From Siphonodentalium dalli (lineage: Eukaryota > Mollusca > Scaphopoda > Gadilida > Siphonodentaliidae): a DNA stretch of 64,000 nucleotides. Shown here piece after piece: positions 11,441 through 21,516 of this stretch; position 1 is the stretch's first letter, and the number at the start of each line of letters is the position of its first letter. The notes beneath the pieces are model-generated. The model did not search any database. It was not told where the DNA came from and saw nothing but the letters and a program-made list of their open reading frames with translations. A program made the position numbers and the translations under genes. The stretch covers positions 176,406,247 through 176,470,246 of the forward strand of contig CP136064.1 in NCBI GenBank assembly GCA_032622095.1, given 5' to 3'.

Positions 11441-12796
11441 TAGTCCAAGTCTTCTCGTACTAAAACTAGCTAAGATTTTGGGATGGAGAGATGCTAGTAT
11501 TTAGTCCGAGATCGCGCGCATAGCCTTCTTATGACACGAGTTAAGCGTTAATGACCCGCTCAAATAAAACCACAATTATATGAAATAAAATATCACAATT
11601 GCGACAATTAAAGATATTTTCCGCAGAAGACATGCTATTTGATCTGAACCCCACATCAGTTGTGAATTGAAAGCGGTAATTTAATGCGAAAAGAGACATT
11701 TACCGCAATGTTTACAAATTTTTAAAAGTATGCGAACTCAGTTGACCTCGCGAACTGTGTTCGGCATTTTCCGTTGAAAATATTCCGTAGATTTTCGACT
11801 GACAACGCAAATTACGATGAATTCTCCATTGTAATCGTAATTATGTGTGTCAATAAATAAAAAATAAATAGATTAATTAAACATTGAAGATATAAATGTA
11901 ATACATTAAATAAATTACAGGGAATTACAACCCTCTCAAAGTTTAAAACAACGAGCATTAGAATAAATAATATGGTGATACATTTCCCACATTTGGTGGA
12001 CTTCAGCGAAATTAAGATATATACTAAGCGAACAGAGCAATATTCTGCTCTTGTTAAGCGCACAAAAAATCAAACAAAATTTGTATAAATTTTTAACCTT
12101 AAGTTTGAAAAGTCCCACTAAAACGGAAGAACTATATTTCGAAACTGTGTGATTCGGTTCTCCGATTATTTTATCAACACAAAAGTCAAAATTCACATGG
12201 ATGAAAATCACACGCATGGCAAGTCAGACACAAGAGTTCTAATTTGCTCCAATTTTGACAAGTTGCTTGCGAAAATTGTCAACAAAACTACCTTTCTGAT
12301 TCTCCATTATGTCATTAAGTTTTTAGTGCGGGAATTGTTCTCAAAGCACATTGGAAACTGGACTTTGCGGCGAACGGTTTTCGCCATTTTGTTCGGAAAA
12401 CCCCGCGCTATATATAGAAACGGAAACTAGAATACTCAGAACAAACATCGGACAATGCCGAAGTTCTTCGGAACCTGAGTTCGGCTTTCAGTTAAGTAAA
12501 CAAACAGAAAAAACAACGATGTTTGTGGCAATCAACCGGAATATTCTATGTGTAATTTAACATTAAAGTTAGATTATTATACACCATTCTGACCATAAGA
12601 TGTCACTCTTTCCGACGTATATAGCATCATGTATTGCTTTGTTAGGTAAATCGAGTAAAATACACCACAGATTCCCGCCACAGATCCTGGGCGTAACTCG
12701 TGTCATAAGAAGGCTATGCGCGCGATCTCGGACTAAATACTACCATCTCTCCATCCCAAAATCTTAGCTAGTTTTAGTACGAGAAGACTTGGACTA
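11441..12796. mobile_element. Mutator-like non-autonomous DNA transposon with 103-bp terminal inverted repeats
   Basis: Bases 11441-11543 and 12694-12796 are inverted copies of each other (103 bp, one mismatch seen). The ends start TAGTCCAAGTCTTCTCG. The 9-bp sequence GTGTGTGGG lies immediately outside both ends (11432-11440 and 12797-12805), a perfect target-site duplication. Long TIRs with a 9-bp duplication are the signature of Mutator-like elements. The AT-rich interior holds no transposase-like frame. The near identity of the arms suggests recent insertion. Confidence 0.8.
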
Positions 12797-12845
12797 GTGT
12801 GTGGGCTGCGTGGCGTGAATATGTATTGAAATATAAGGTCATACG

Positions 12846-13625
12846 TAATAACATTAAATCTCAAGAAACCCCGCGAAAACAAAACAAAATCACATTTAAT
12901 GTTTTAAGTTATTTCCTTCATAAAAAGAATCTTCGTGATAATGAACTTTCTCAATACTTTAGAATATAGAATCAACCTTAAAATAACAAAAACCTTCGGA
13001 ATAGAGAACTTTCGGAATAACGAACCTTCGGAATAGTGAACCTTCGGAATAGCGAACACTCAGAATAGAGAACCTTCGGAATAGTGGACCTTCGGGATAG
13101 CGAACCTTCGGAATAGAGACATGCCCCCCCCCCAATATGCATATTATATGCCCAGAGTTCAAAGGTATGGGCCCATAAATTTATAAAATTGGCCCTTATA
13201 ATATTGAACCCCAAATTAGAGCCCGTGCAGAACAAAACTCAAGTCAACTGTACCTGTGTCATGTCCCAATGCAGGAGGGTCCATATATACCACAACATTC
13301 ATATTATATGCCAAGAATTCAAAGGTATGGGCCCACGTAATGACATTAAATCTCAAGAAAACCTGCGAAAACAAAACAAAATCACATTTAATGTTTTAAG
13401 TTATTTCCTTCACAAAAAGAATCTTCGTGATGAACCCTCTCAATACTTTAGAATATAGAATTAGCCTTAAAATAACAAAAACCTTCGGAATAGAGAACCT
13501 TCGGAATAGCAAACCTTCGGAATAGTGATCCTTCGGAATAGCGAACATTCAGAATAGAGAACCTTCGGAATAGTGGACCTTCGGGATAGCGAACCTTCGG
13601 AATATAGACATGCCCCCCCCCAATT
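12846..13625. repeat. Direct duplication of about 280 bp containing a CCTTCGGAATAG minisatellite and poly-C
   Basis: The block beginning AACATTAAATCTCAAG at about 12848 recurs at about 13340 with small differences. Both copies contain seven or so repeats of a 14-16 bp unit (CCTTCGGAATAG plus AGAA or CGAA) and end in ATGCCCCCCCC. A linking phrase TTCAAAGGTATGGGCCCA also occurs twice (about 13160 and 13320). Apparent proteins such as the minus-strand frame at 12959-13162 are translated minisatellite. Confidence 0.8.
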
Positions 13626-14504
13626 ACACCGGTGGCGTAAACACATGTGCTAATCTGTGTCGGATTATCGTGACTCTATCGGTACGGTTTACTCAAGTAC
13701 GAGAATACCTATCACCCATAATGCATTCGCCCATTGGTCCACGCGTAAATCAAATGTCCAAAACATCTTACACCGGTGGCGTAAACAAGAAAACCATAGT
13801 CAGAAATGGTAACGCCCCCAAGATCATATTATTAGCCATAGATATAAATTATAATATAAAATATATTGGTTACATGAATGCACCGCCTCAGAATTCCGTT
13901 AAAACAACAAATCCTTCAAATTATTACAAAACACTACGGCTCATTACTGCAGGCTTTTCATTCACAAAACCAGAAAGCTTCTAAATGCGGATCAAAAATT
14001 GTGTTCCCGCCATAAAATCTTCAAGTGTGCATGGCCCAGCAATTGTTCATACCTAAAACTCGAACGCAATTAACGCGGTCATAATAGTTACATACTGCAA
14101 CTATAAGACATCCAGCGAATACACACGCCACGAAAACCCGAAATGTGTTGTCCTGCGAGATATCCCATCGCTATAGCTCAATTTGACACGGTCAGATTAG
14201 CCTTTCTGCAATATCCTAAAACAACAAAGCTTCTCAAATCATCGGCATAGTCAATAGAACTTTCACGAACTTGGACATTCAAACTACAGCTTTTACCGGA
14301 CTCGAGTCGCAGTACAACTTTAACGCGTCCCAAAATAACCGGAAAAAAACAATTATCTATTTATAAAATGCCCATAGGACCACAGATTTATAAAATTTGT
14401 AGAACAGTATACACCGGTGGCGTTAAATAGGGAGTAGTTGTATGCTTATGTGTAATGTATATAGGTGTACATGGAATGACTATACGGTCATGATTGCTGA
14501 AGTG
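13626..14504. other. Non-coding stretch; copies of TACACCGGTGGCGT and one arm of an inverted repeat
   Basis: ACACCGGTGGCGT occurs at about 13626, 13771 and 14410. Bases 13786-13863 are inverted at 14998-15077. A 124-residue frame at 13610-13984 spans these repeats and the poly-C tail and has no recognisable domain. Confidence 0.45.
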
Positions 14505-14888
14505 TATAGGCACACCTGACCCCGACCTGACATTGAACTTTAAAACAGTCAATTCAATGTCAATTTGGGTAAAACTGACGGATTTCGACGAAATTTGATA
14601 CTTAGGGATACTTTTGTCCGGGGAGTGTTTTGAACGGGTCAAATTGTGACCCCGGTGTCACCTTGACCTTCAATATGGTCAATCAAAAGTCACATCGGGT
14701 AAAACGGATGGATTTCGACGAAATTTGATACCTATGGGTACTTTTGTCGGGGGAATGTTTTGGACGGGTCAAATCATGACCCCGATCTGACCTTGACTTT
14801 CAAAATAGTCAATTCAAGGTCAAATCGCGCCTGTGGCCGGAAATCAGATGGGAAACAGCCCGGACGAAGTCGGGCCCATCAGCTAGTG
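14505..14888 (+). mobile_element. Helitron 3' part, plus strand, with about 130-bp tandem repeats
   Basis: About three units with GGATTTCGACGAAATTTGAT and GGTCAAAT phrases, in inverted orientation to 10425-10998. They end in the hairpin GCCCG-N8-CGGGC followed by CCATCAGCTAG at 14876-14886. This matches the Helitron rule of a hairpin just before a CTRR terminus. Confidence 0.6.
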
Positions 14889-15142
14889 CAATAAAGAAGA
14901 CAGTTTGAAGAATGTAATGTATAACACGAGAAACGGGAAAACTTGATATATGGAAGTATGCAAATTTCCCACATGGAATTTGAAAGCTAGTTTATATTAT
15001 AATTATATTATAATTTATATTTATGGCTACTAATATGATCTTGGTGGCGTTACCATTTCTGACTATGGTTTTCTTGTTATTTATTGTCCCCCGAAAATTC
15101 TACTCCACTGTGACAATTTAGTTGGAACTGCCGATGGTTTTG
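14889..15142. other. Spacer containing the second arm of the 13786 inverted repeat
   Basis: Bases 14998-15077 are the reverse complement of about 13786-13863 (about 80 bp, few mismatches). The intervening 1.1 kb includes the Helitron fragment, so this may be an older element split by it. Confidence 0.5.
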
Positions 15143-15146
15143 TTAA

Positions 15147-15618
15147 AGGTACTCAATCCGTAAAGAGGGTCCCCATCTCAACAGATTCCAACAACAACAA
15201 TCCGATCAGATGGTCCTATATTACTATTTCTTTGGCTTTGGGGGTAAAAAATATTTGACTCGAGTCGAGGAACCCATTAAACAAAGCTCAGAGTTATTAG
15301 ATATTGATTTTGAAATTTGTTATGTTCTCGAGATGAGTACTAATAATTGCCGTCAATTTCGTATCCTGCTCGAGATTTTTACACCAAAACTCTATTCAAA
15401 CAGACAAGGATGGATAACTCTAAAATCAAGTGGTAATAAAAACGCAATTTTGACTGAGATCTGGGCCAGAAAGTATTCCCGATAATGAAAAATAATAGAT
15501 TTCTAAAATTGATATCTAACAAATCTGATGGGTGACTTCCTCGACTCGAATCAAATATTTTTGACCCCCGAAGCCATTGAAATAGTAATTGAGAGGAGTT
15601 TTATCGGATTGAGTACCT
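15147..15618. mobile_element. TTAA-flanked MITE, family C copy 1
   Basis: The ends AGGTACTCAATCC and GGATTGAGTACCT are inverted and abut TTAA at 15143-15146 and 15619-15622. The inner sequence (CCAACAACAACAA near the left end, GACTCGA-TCAAATATTTTT near the right) is shared with copies at 31451, 37457 and 51161. TTAA duplications point to a piggyBac-type transposase acting in trans. The 91-residue frame at 15210 is spurious. Confidence 0.8.
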
Positions 15619-15622
15619 TTAA

Positions 15623-16259
15623 GTGCACTGATTTTGTCGCTGACAGTACCTGACTATATAGTGAACAGATCGATATATACATATACCCGGCGCCATATAA
15701 TCTAAACATATTCGACGGCCTATACATGTGTTAGCATTTACATATATGTTATGCATGTTTATTATCAAGCAGCGAACAGTCTTTGTATGAGTTTCCACAT
15801 TTTAATAACGAAAAAATGCCCCAAAAATGCGAACCATCGTTGGTATCAATGTATCGAATCCTCCGAGCTCACAAGAAATCCTCGGATCGATTACGCTGAG
15901 TCTCGATCACTCTCAAAGATGGATACTTTTAAATAACCGTGATGAATTACTTATCATGAAAGCTCTCTAATTAAACTTATTTTAAAACGTTCAGCATCCA
16001 TACACACAGGCTACCCACATCACCAGTAGCCTATGTATGGCAGTATATATACTGTTCAACTTAGCTCACAATATATTTTGCTCGCAACAGATCCCGAAAG
16101 TTTTTACTCATTGATCATAATAGAGTTCTCCCCCTTGCATCATCAAGCTTTTACTCACGTACAGCATTCTTATTTCGCTTGTCATATCATTATGTACTAA
16201 AATTCTTTATATATTAAATATATTTTTCTTGTGGGAAGAAAGCGTAATAACCCCCATTG
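15623..16259. other. Non-coding spacer, no recognised feature
   Basis: AT-rich sequence with only short frames (the longest has 61 codons, at 15751). No motif, RNA gene or repeat family recurring elsewhere in the window was recognised. Confidence 0.5.
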
Positions 16260-16305
16260 AAAGAACTACGGCGGCCTGGAACCGCCACCTCCTCTCCAGT
16301 TAGTA

Positions 16306-16491
16306 TCCTGATATATCAGGTTACGTATCCTGATATATCAGGTTATTATCCTGATATATCAGGTTATTATCCTGATATATCAGGTTATTATCCTGATATA
16401 TCATGTTATTATCCTGATATATCAGGTTATTATCCTGATATAGCAGGTTACGTATCCTGATATATCAGGTTATTATCCTGATATACCAGGT
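16306..16491. repeat. Nine-unit array of the CCTGATATATCAGG palindrome (left foldback arm)
   Basis: Units are 20-22 bp apart; copies 5, 7 and 9 each carry one substitution in the palindrome. The YPDISGY repeats in the frame 16257-16460 are a translation of this array. Confidence 0.95.
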
Positions 16492-17551
16492 TATGTCTCG
16501 ACCAATCCAGAGTGTCGTCTCATTGGCGGAGGCTTGCGGTTGGTTGGATTCTTGGTCAATATTGTTAGGCCAATGTATTCTCTTATATATGCGACGCTAC
16601 CAGTAGGAGACTCGCATATATAAAAGAGTTCATTGGCACAGGTTTGCAAAATGCCAAGGAGCCCAAGTCATGGAAGTGTTAGCAAGAACCGAACCATCCA
16701 CTGGGCGATGACCAGTCCACTATTAACCCTTTATATACTAAATAATCATTGACGAGTAGTTCCCTTCGGAAATGATTAGATAATAAGTTCAAATGAAAGT
16801 GTCAATGACACTGTAGCTCAACGTTGGGAGGTGTTAATTTCATGCTGAGCTGTCAATAGAATGATAAAGGACTCCTATAATAGAAGAATGAAAGTAAAAA
16901 TTTACAATAATGTACGCAATGGGCTTGTATTCTGTAGATGATATTATTTTCATTTAAAACATTTCACCAATAAATGAGGGATGCATGGTGTGCGAATGAA
17001 ATCCTGCTGGAGTCCATGTTTTCTTTTCATGAATTTCGTAATAATTGGATACCTCCCATGTTTTTCAATGACATTTTTTGTGGCTCCCATCTCCCAGAAG
17101 ATCCATATGAAGTTCAGTAAGGACTGTATAAAGTATGTGGTCTGTATTGTGTGCCAAAGCATTTAGTCATACAAAGTTTGAAATCCAAAATGGCGGAAAT
17201 GCTTTCAATGAAATTCGGAAACATTTGATATCCCCAGAGGTGACCCAAAACACGCCTGTATAAAGTTTTAAAATATTTGTTCCGATACATGTGGGCTGCT
17301 GGGTGTGCCAATGGATCCAAATTTGAATTCCAAGATCGCTGATGGCGGCCATGTTTTCTAACGAATTTCGGGGGAAATAGATGGCTCCCATCTAGAGGTC
17401 ACCCTGAAGATCCATATGAAGTTTGGTGAGGGGTGTGTGGTTAATCGCCTACATGCCACATCACTCATCCCCATCGTCACTAAACTTAATATGGAACCAA
17501 CCACAAGCCTCCGCCAATGAGAGACGACATTCTGGATTGGTCGAGACAACC

Positions 17552-17654
17552 TGATATATCAGGATACATAACCTGATATATCAGGATGATAACCTGATAT
17601 ATCAGGATAATAACCTGATATATCAGGATACGTAACCTGATATATCAGGATACT
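17552..17654. repeat. Five-unit array of the CCTGATATATCAGG palindrome (right foldback arm)
   Basis: Five perfect 14-bp palindromes in inverted orientation to the left array. The copy number differs from the left arm (5 against 9), as expected for arrays that expand or contract after insertion. Confidence 0.95.
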
Positions 17655-17767
17655 AACTGAAGAGGAGGTGGCGGTTCCAGGCCGCCGTAAAGAACTTTAT
17701 TAAACAAAATGATTTTTTCTCCTCACAGCAAATCAGCTCGACTGCATTTCCAACAACATAATTATAA

Positions 17768-18172
17768 ACTTTGCAATCGAAAGTAGCTTACAAAGGAACA
17801 GGGGCACTGTTGTTACACAGATCGGTTGCTTTGGTTACAGTTTGGTATACATGTGCTTGTCACAATTTATCTCAAATCATTGAGCAAAACAGGTTAACAT
17901 TGCAGGTTTATCCCAGTTTTTTGCCCGATTTACTACCTTCGTTCATTCAAATTTTCTCTGATTTTTTCCCCGTTCTGCTTGCAACAACATTAATACTAAC
18001 AAATTTCATTTTTGGTATACAAGTTGGTTGCCACACTGCTCGAGTTAGTACGAAAATCAGGTTTATTCCAATTTGTTGGCCTCTGGTATATATGCGATGG
18101 CTCTTAGTTTGTATATTTTTCGCGACTTCAGTATTTATATGTATTCTTTATTTCTTCCATTCATGGAAATGA
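17768..18172 (+). CDS. Unidentified open frame with two hydrophobic segments (possible terminal exon)
   Basis: The frame is open for 405 bases from just after a stop at 17765-17767 to a TGA at 18170-18172, which is long for this AT-rich background. It lies outside any repeat seen in the window. It has no early ATG (the start at 17771 is TTG), so if real it would be an exon; a possible acceptor is CATTGCAG near 17904. The translation has hydrophobic stretches at about residues 66-87 (FFPVLLATTLILTNFIFGI) and 108-129 (LLVCIFFATSVFICILYFF), and ends HSWK. I recognise no family. It starts about 70 bp from the right end of the foldback element and on the same strand as gene A. Chance openness or a decayed transposon exon are equally possible. 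Confidence 0.2.
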   Translation, partial: TLQSKVAYKGTGALLLHRSVALVTVWYTCACHNLSQIIEQNRLTLQVYPSFLPDLLPSFIQIFSDFFPVLLATTLILTNFIFGIQVGCHTARVSTKIRFIPICWPLVYMRWLLVCIFFATSVFICILYFFHSWK

Positions 18173-18199
18173 ATTATACTAAAGTATAAATACTGATAT

Positions 18200-19364
18200 T
18201 TTCGTCTATTTGAACTTAAGTCCAATTCCTCGCCGAATTCACAAATATGTGGTATTAGCACTTAAGTACAATTCATTTGCACTTAAGTGCAATTCAACTG
18301 TATAAGAAACACCCCCAATCAGAGATTAGGCTGGTCTGGTGTTGCTCATATGGCGGACTTTTTGTGAAAATGGTTGGCCATGTCAGAATTAACTTCACAA
18401 TATTTATCTGACAAACAATAATAACTAGTTCCTACTTAACATAAGTGCAAATGCTAAGCAGGAACTATAGATGACTGTTTGTCCTACCTATCCATGCCAT
18501 ATATAGATTTAGTTATATATATGCCGATACATGGGCGCGCATGGTCATTTTCCTATTTACAGGGGTGTAGCCTATCGATTTAAGACTGAGAACCCATGAC
18601 CTCCCTTTAGGAGTCTGTGCCAATTTCCTACTTACTGTATACATGTAGGTCTATGGGTATCCATGTGGGTCCATGACCGTCCGGATCATGTTGGGGCATC
18701 AGTCATGTCATCATGTGGCGCCTTTAACTCACATGATTTGCTTCATCATATAATTGGAGAAGAACGTGTATGAATTTTAACACACTTGTATCACTGTCAG
18801 TTTTTGGTGCCCTCTCTCCCCAGTCATGACTCGATCAGCACGAATGTGAATTCCATTCCTTATTCGAAATTTTTATATTTAGATCAAACAAAGGGTGCTG
18901 TAAGGTGGCCCAACAAAGCACTCTTTTCCCACACACACTCCGATCCAAAATGACCACCGTCCAGAGGGGTTCAACTAGAGGACACATGCAGTTTCTCGGC
19001 CCCTTCAGCCACCCCTTAACATATTTTAGTCATATAAAGAGAGTTGTAGGGTGTCTCCACAACCCACACACCCCAACCTAATGCAAAATTGCCGACCCAT
19101 GCCATTTCTCGACACAGGTCCACAGAACAAAAATTTACCCCACCCCCGGGCCATAATACTTAATCATAAGTGAGTGCAATTAAACTGTATAAGAAACACC
19201 TCCATTTGTATGGAGGGTTATTATATATATAGGGTCATTATATATATAGGGTCACAATCCTAACTTCACATTTTAATTCTAACTTAACATTTTAATTCTT
19301 ATATTTTAATTCTAACTTAACATTTTAATTCTAACTTAACATTTTAATTCTTATATTTTAATTC
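18200..19364. other. Non-coding stretch with a short dispersed direct repeat
   Basis: AATTCAACTGTATAAGAAAC at about 18291 recurs with one change at about 19176, and ACTTAAGTGCAATTCA-type phrases cluster at 18240-18300. No long frame, RNA gene or transposon end was recognised. Confidence 0.5.
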
Positions 19365-19580
19365 TATTTACATTCTATTTACATTCTATTTACATTCTAT
19401 TTACATTCTATTTACATTATATTTACATTCTATTTACATTCTATTTACATTCTATTTACATTCTATTTACATTCTATTTCTATTTACATTCTATTTACAT
19501 TCTATTTACATTCTATTTACATTCTATTTACATTCTATTTCTATTTACATTCTATTTACATTCTATTTACATTCCAGAAA
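19365..19580. repeat. 11-bp minisatellite (TTCTATTTACA)n
   Basis: About 18 head-to-tail copies of an 11-bp unit, with two shortened units (CTATTTCTATTT). It is flanked by AACTTAACATTTTAATTCT repeats on the left and a partial copy of them on the right. Confidence 0.95.
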
Positions 19581-19599
19581 CATTCTATTAACTCTAACT

Positions 19600-21180
19600 T
19601 AATCTTTTAATTCTTATATTTTAATTCTATAATTGTTGAAATTGTAATGAGCATAAAACACCAACACCTGCAACGCAACCATTTGTTATATTGTTTACTA
19701 TATTATTATGTTCATTAGTTTATTATATTGTAATTATTCTTGATTATTATATTGTAAGTATTCTTGATTATTATATTGTAACTATTATTGATTGACAAAT
19801 AAAACCTATTCTATCCTTCTCTGGTAAAATTGGAGAATGTTGAATTTCATTCAAATTAGAGAAAGAAAAAAAAAACAAACAAACAAAAACATTATGGTCC
19901 CGATAAATTGATTAATCAAAAGTTTTCAACATAGAACAAAGAGTTTTACAACATGTTTGTGATCCCGACTGCAGGCTCTGTCCACGGCATATATATATAC
20001 ACATTGAAAAAATGGTTACGAATGCGATTGTCAAAAACTTTTCAGAAAAGGTTTCGTTTTGATATATTCAGTTTGAAGAATTAATGTGACATTTTTTTTA
20101 TAAAACAACATTTCAATGACATATATGCCTTGGCGATTGTATCCCAATGCAAATTGAACTGTTGTGTGATGAATATCGTGTTGTCAAGCGATGCGTGCGG
20201 TTTATCTTCATCCTATATATGGATGTTCTGATTAATATTTTTTTATGAGAATATCTGCATGTATCATATCGAATACCGGTACCTCAAAGATATGAAATGC
20301 CACAGCTGTCTTGCTCTATATATATCATTAAAGGGATTTGTGTTCCAGATATAGCTAATATTTTGACTTGCCCCGGTTAATGTTCCAATTTCCCCCTTCT
20401 TTCAAACAAACTGGGGCATGTTGGAACAAGAATATTTTCGACTTTTTCTATGTTAAAAGTGAAATAGGTCATATATAGTGATATGCATATGCTAGTATAG
20501 TACCGGTCTTTGACATAATACATAATATTTAGACAAAAAGAAGAAATCGTCCATGCTCACATTTCCCTATATATGTATGATAGAATAAAAAAACGTTAAA
20601 AGTAACATGCCCCGCGCTCTCCTACTTATTCCTGCAAAGATACATTGTGTTTCATTAGTTTGAAGTAAAACAATAAAAATATTATGAACTATATTGCAAC
20701 TTGAAGAATATTACTTTCTATTGTTTTTTTTTTGTAATATGTATATATACACATTTTATAATATTGTAACGATGACTTTATATCTGGATGGTATTGCGTA
20801 AAAATAATTAAGTCACCAATTCAACCCAGATTATTTGGTCCTATTAAATCCGCTTTATATATGGGCCCAGTCTTATTAAAACCAGACCTAATTTTCATTA
20901 CTTTCAACTTAGAGTTGACTGTAAGGAAACCTTGGTCTAGTAATTAACTAGACTGATATGGGCCCAGAGGGATTCATGTCTGTCATGCATATCTCCAGTA
21001 AATATCATTCTTTTCTGTTTCAACTTCACCAAAACTGCCTATAATTTTCCACTCAATTACTGTTTCCAGTGTGTCTGTCAAAAAATAAATACAATGATAC
21101 TTATCAACAGTTAGGAAGTTATGACATAATATAAACCTGCCCGCAGGGACATGTCCAAATTGTGTGGACAAGAAGCGTTA
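19600..21180. other. Intergenic AT-rich stretch upstream of gene A
   Basis: TTATTATATTGTAA phrases repeat at 19680-19790. Otherwise only short frames and TATATA tracts are seen. No coding or RNA feature is supported. Confidence 0.5.
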
Positions 21181-21235
21181 ATTAATATAGCGTTTAATGA
21201 AAGAACCTGTGTGGGGCCTCAATACTAGCTCTTTA

Positions 21236-21302
21236 TCGATTGGATGACCCAATTTGACGTCATATTGAATATTCATGTGAGATCCTGCGATTTGATTGGT
21301 CC
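21236..21302 (+). promoter_or_regulatory. Putative proximal promoter elements of gene A: CRE and CCAAT boxes
   Basis: A perfect cAMP response element TGACGTCA lies at 21255-21262, about 150 bp before the start codon. CCAAT-type sequences lie on both sides (GATTGG near 21238, CCCAAT at 21248-21253, GATTGGTCC near 21295). CRE/ATF and CCAAT sites are common in promoters of this gene class in animals. No clear TATA box is seen. Functional use is inferred. Confidence 0.4.
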
Positions 21303-21407
21303 GTGATCTTTCACGCTTACGTCTCGTTCGACAGAGGTCGCTATAATTCTACCGAGGATATTGCCACTGTCATCCGATTCTCTCATCAACAACATCGTCA
21401 ACTGAAA

Positions 21408-21516
21408 ATGTCCGGAATTCCAAAACCAACTCTCAAGCAGAGGTTGACGGGCTTTGCAACTTTCTTGTATAATAGCGAGGAAGGAACTGTTCTTGGGAGA
21501 AACGGAAAAAGCTGGG
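21408..21516 (+). CDS. Gene A exon 1 (residues 1-36, phase 1 donor)
   Basis: ATG at 21408 is the first ATG in this stretch and has A at -3. The frame is also open upstream to about 21303 but without ATG, so that is taken as 5' UTR. The exon encodes the cytoplasmic tail and ends W36 plus one base. The donor is G|GTATGT. The match to the family is the NSE-LGR-GKSW signature before the membrane segment. Confidence 0.88.

Larger units (their letters stand above)
16268..17688. mobile_element. Foldback-type DNA transposon with palindrome arrays in its arms
   Basis: The ends ACGGCGGCCTGGAACCGCC and its reverse complement lie at 16268 and 17688. Each is flanked directly by AAAGAACT (16260-16267 and 17689-17696), an exact 8-bp target duplication. 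Each arm has an outer unique segment, then an array of CCTGATATATCAGG palindromes spaced by TTATTAT, TTACGTA or similar, then an inner segment (GACCAATCCAGA...CATTGGCGGAGGCTTG). The left array has nine units and the right has five. The interior, about 1 kb, holds a fragment of MITE family B and a CAAGATGGC-type repeat but no transposase. An 8-bp duplication fits hAT or P-type transposases; the family is unknown to me. Confidence 0.8.

Noticed and set aside
12959-13235. Minus-strand frames with repeated RYSEGSLFRRF-type peptides
   Set aside because: This is the CCTTCGGAATAG minisatellite read in two frames.
13610-13984. 124-codon frame beginning in the poly-C run
   Set aside because: It spans the repeated TACACCGGTGGCGT phrases and one inverted-repeat arm and has no homology I recognise.
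16257-16491. Evenly spaced short repeats resembling a CRISPR array, and a YPDISGY repeat peptide
   Set aside because: Spacers are only 6-8 bp and nearly identical, and the array recurs inverted at 17552 as the other arm of a transposon in eukaryotic DNA.
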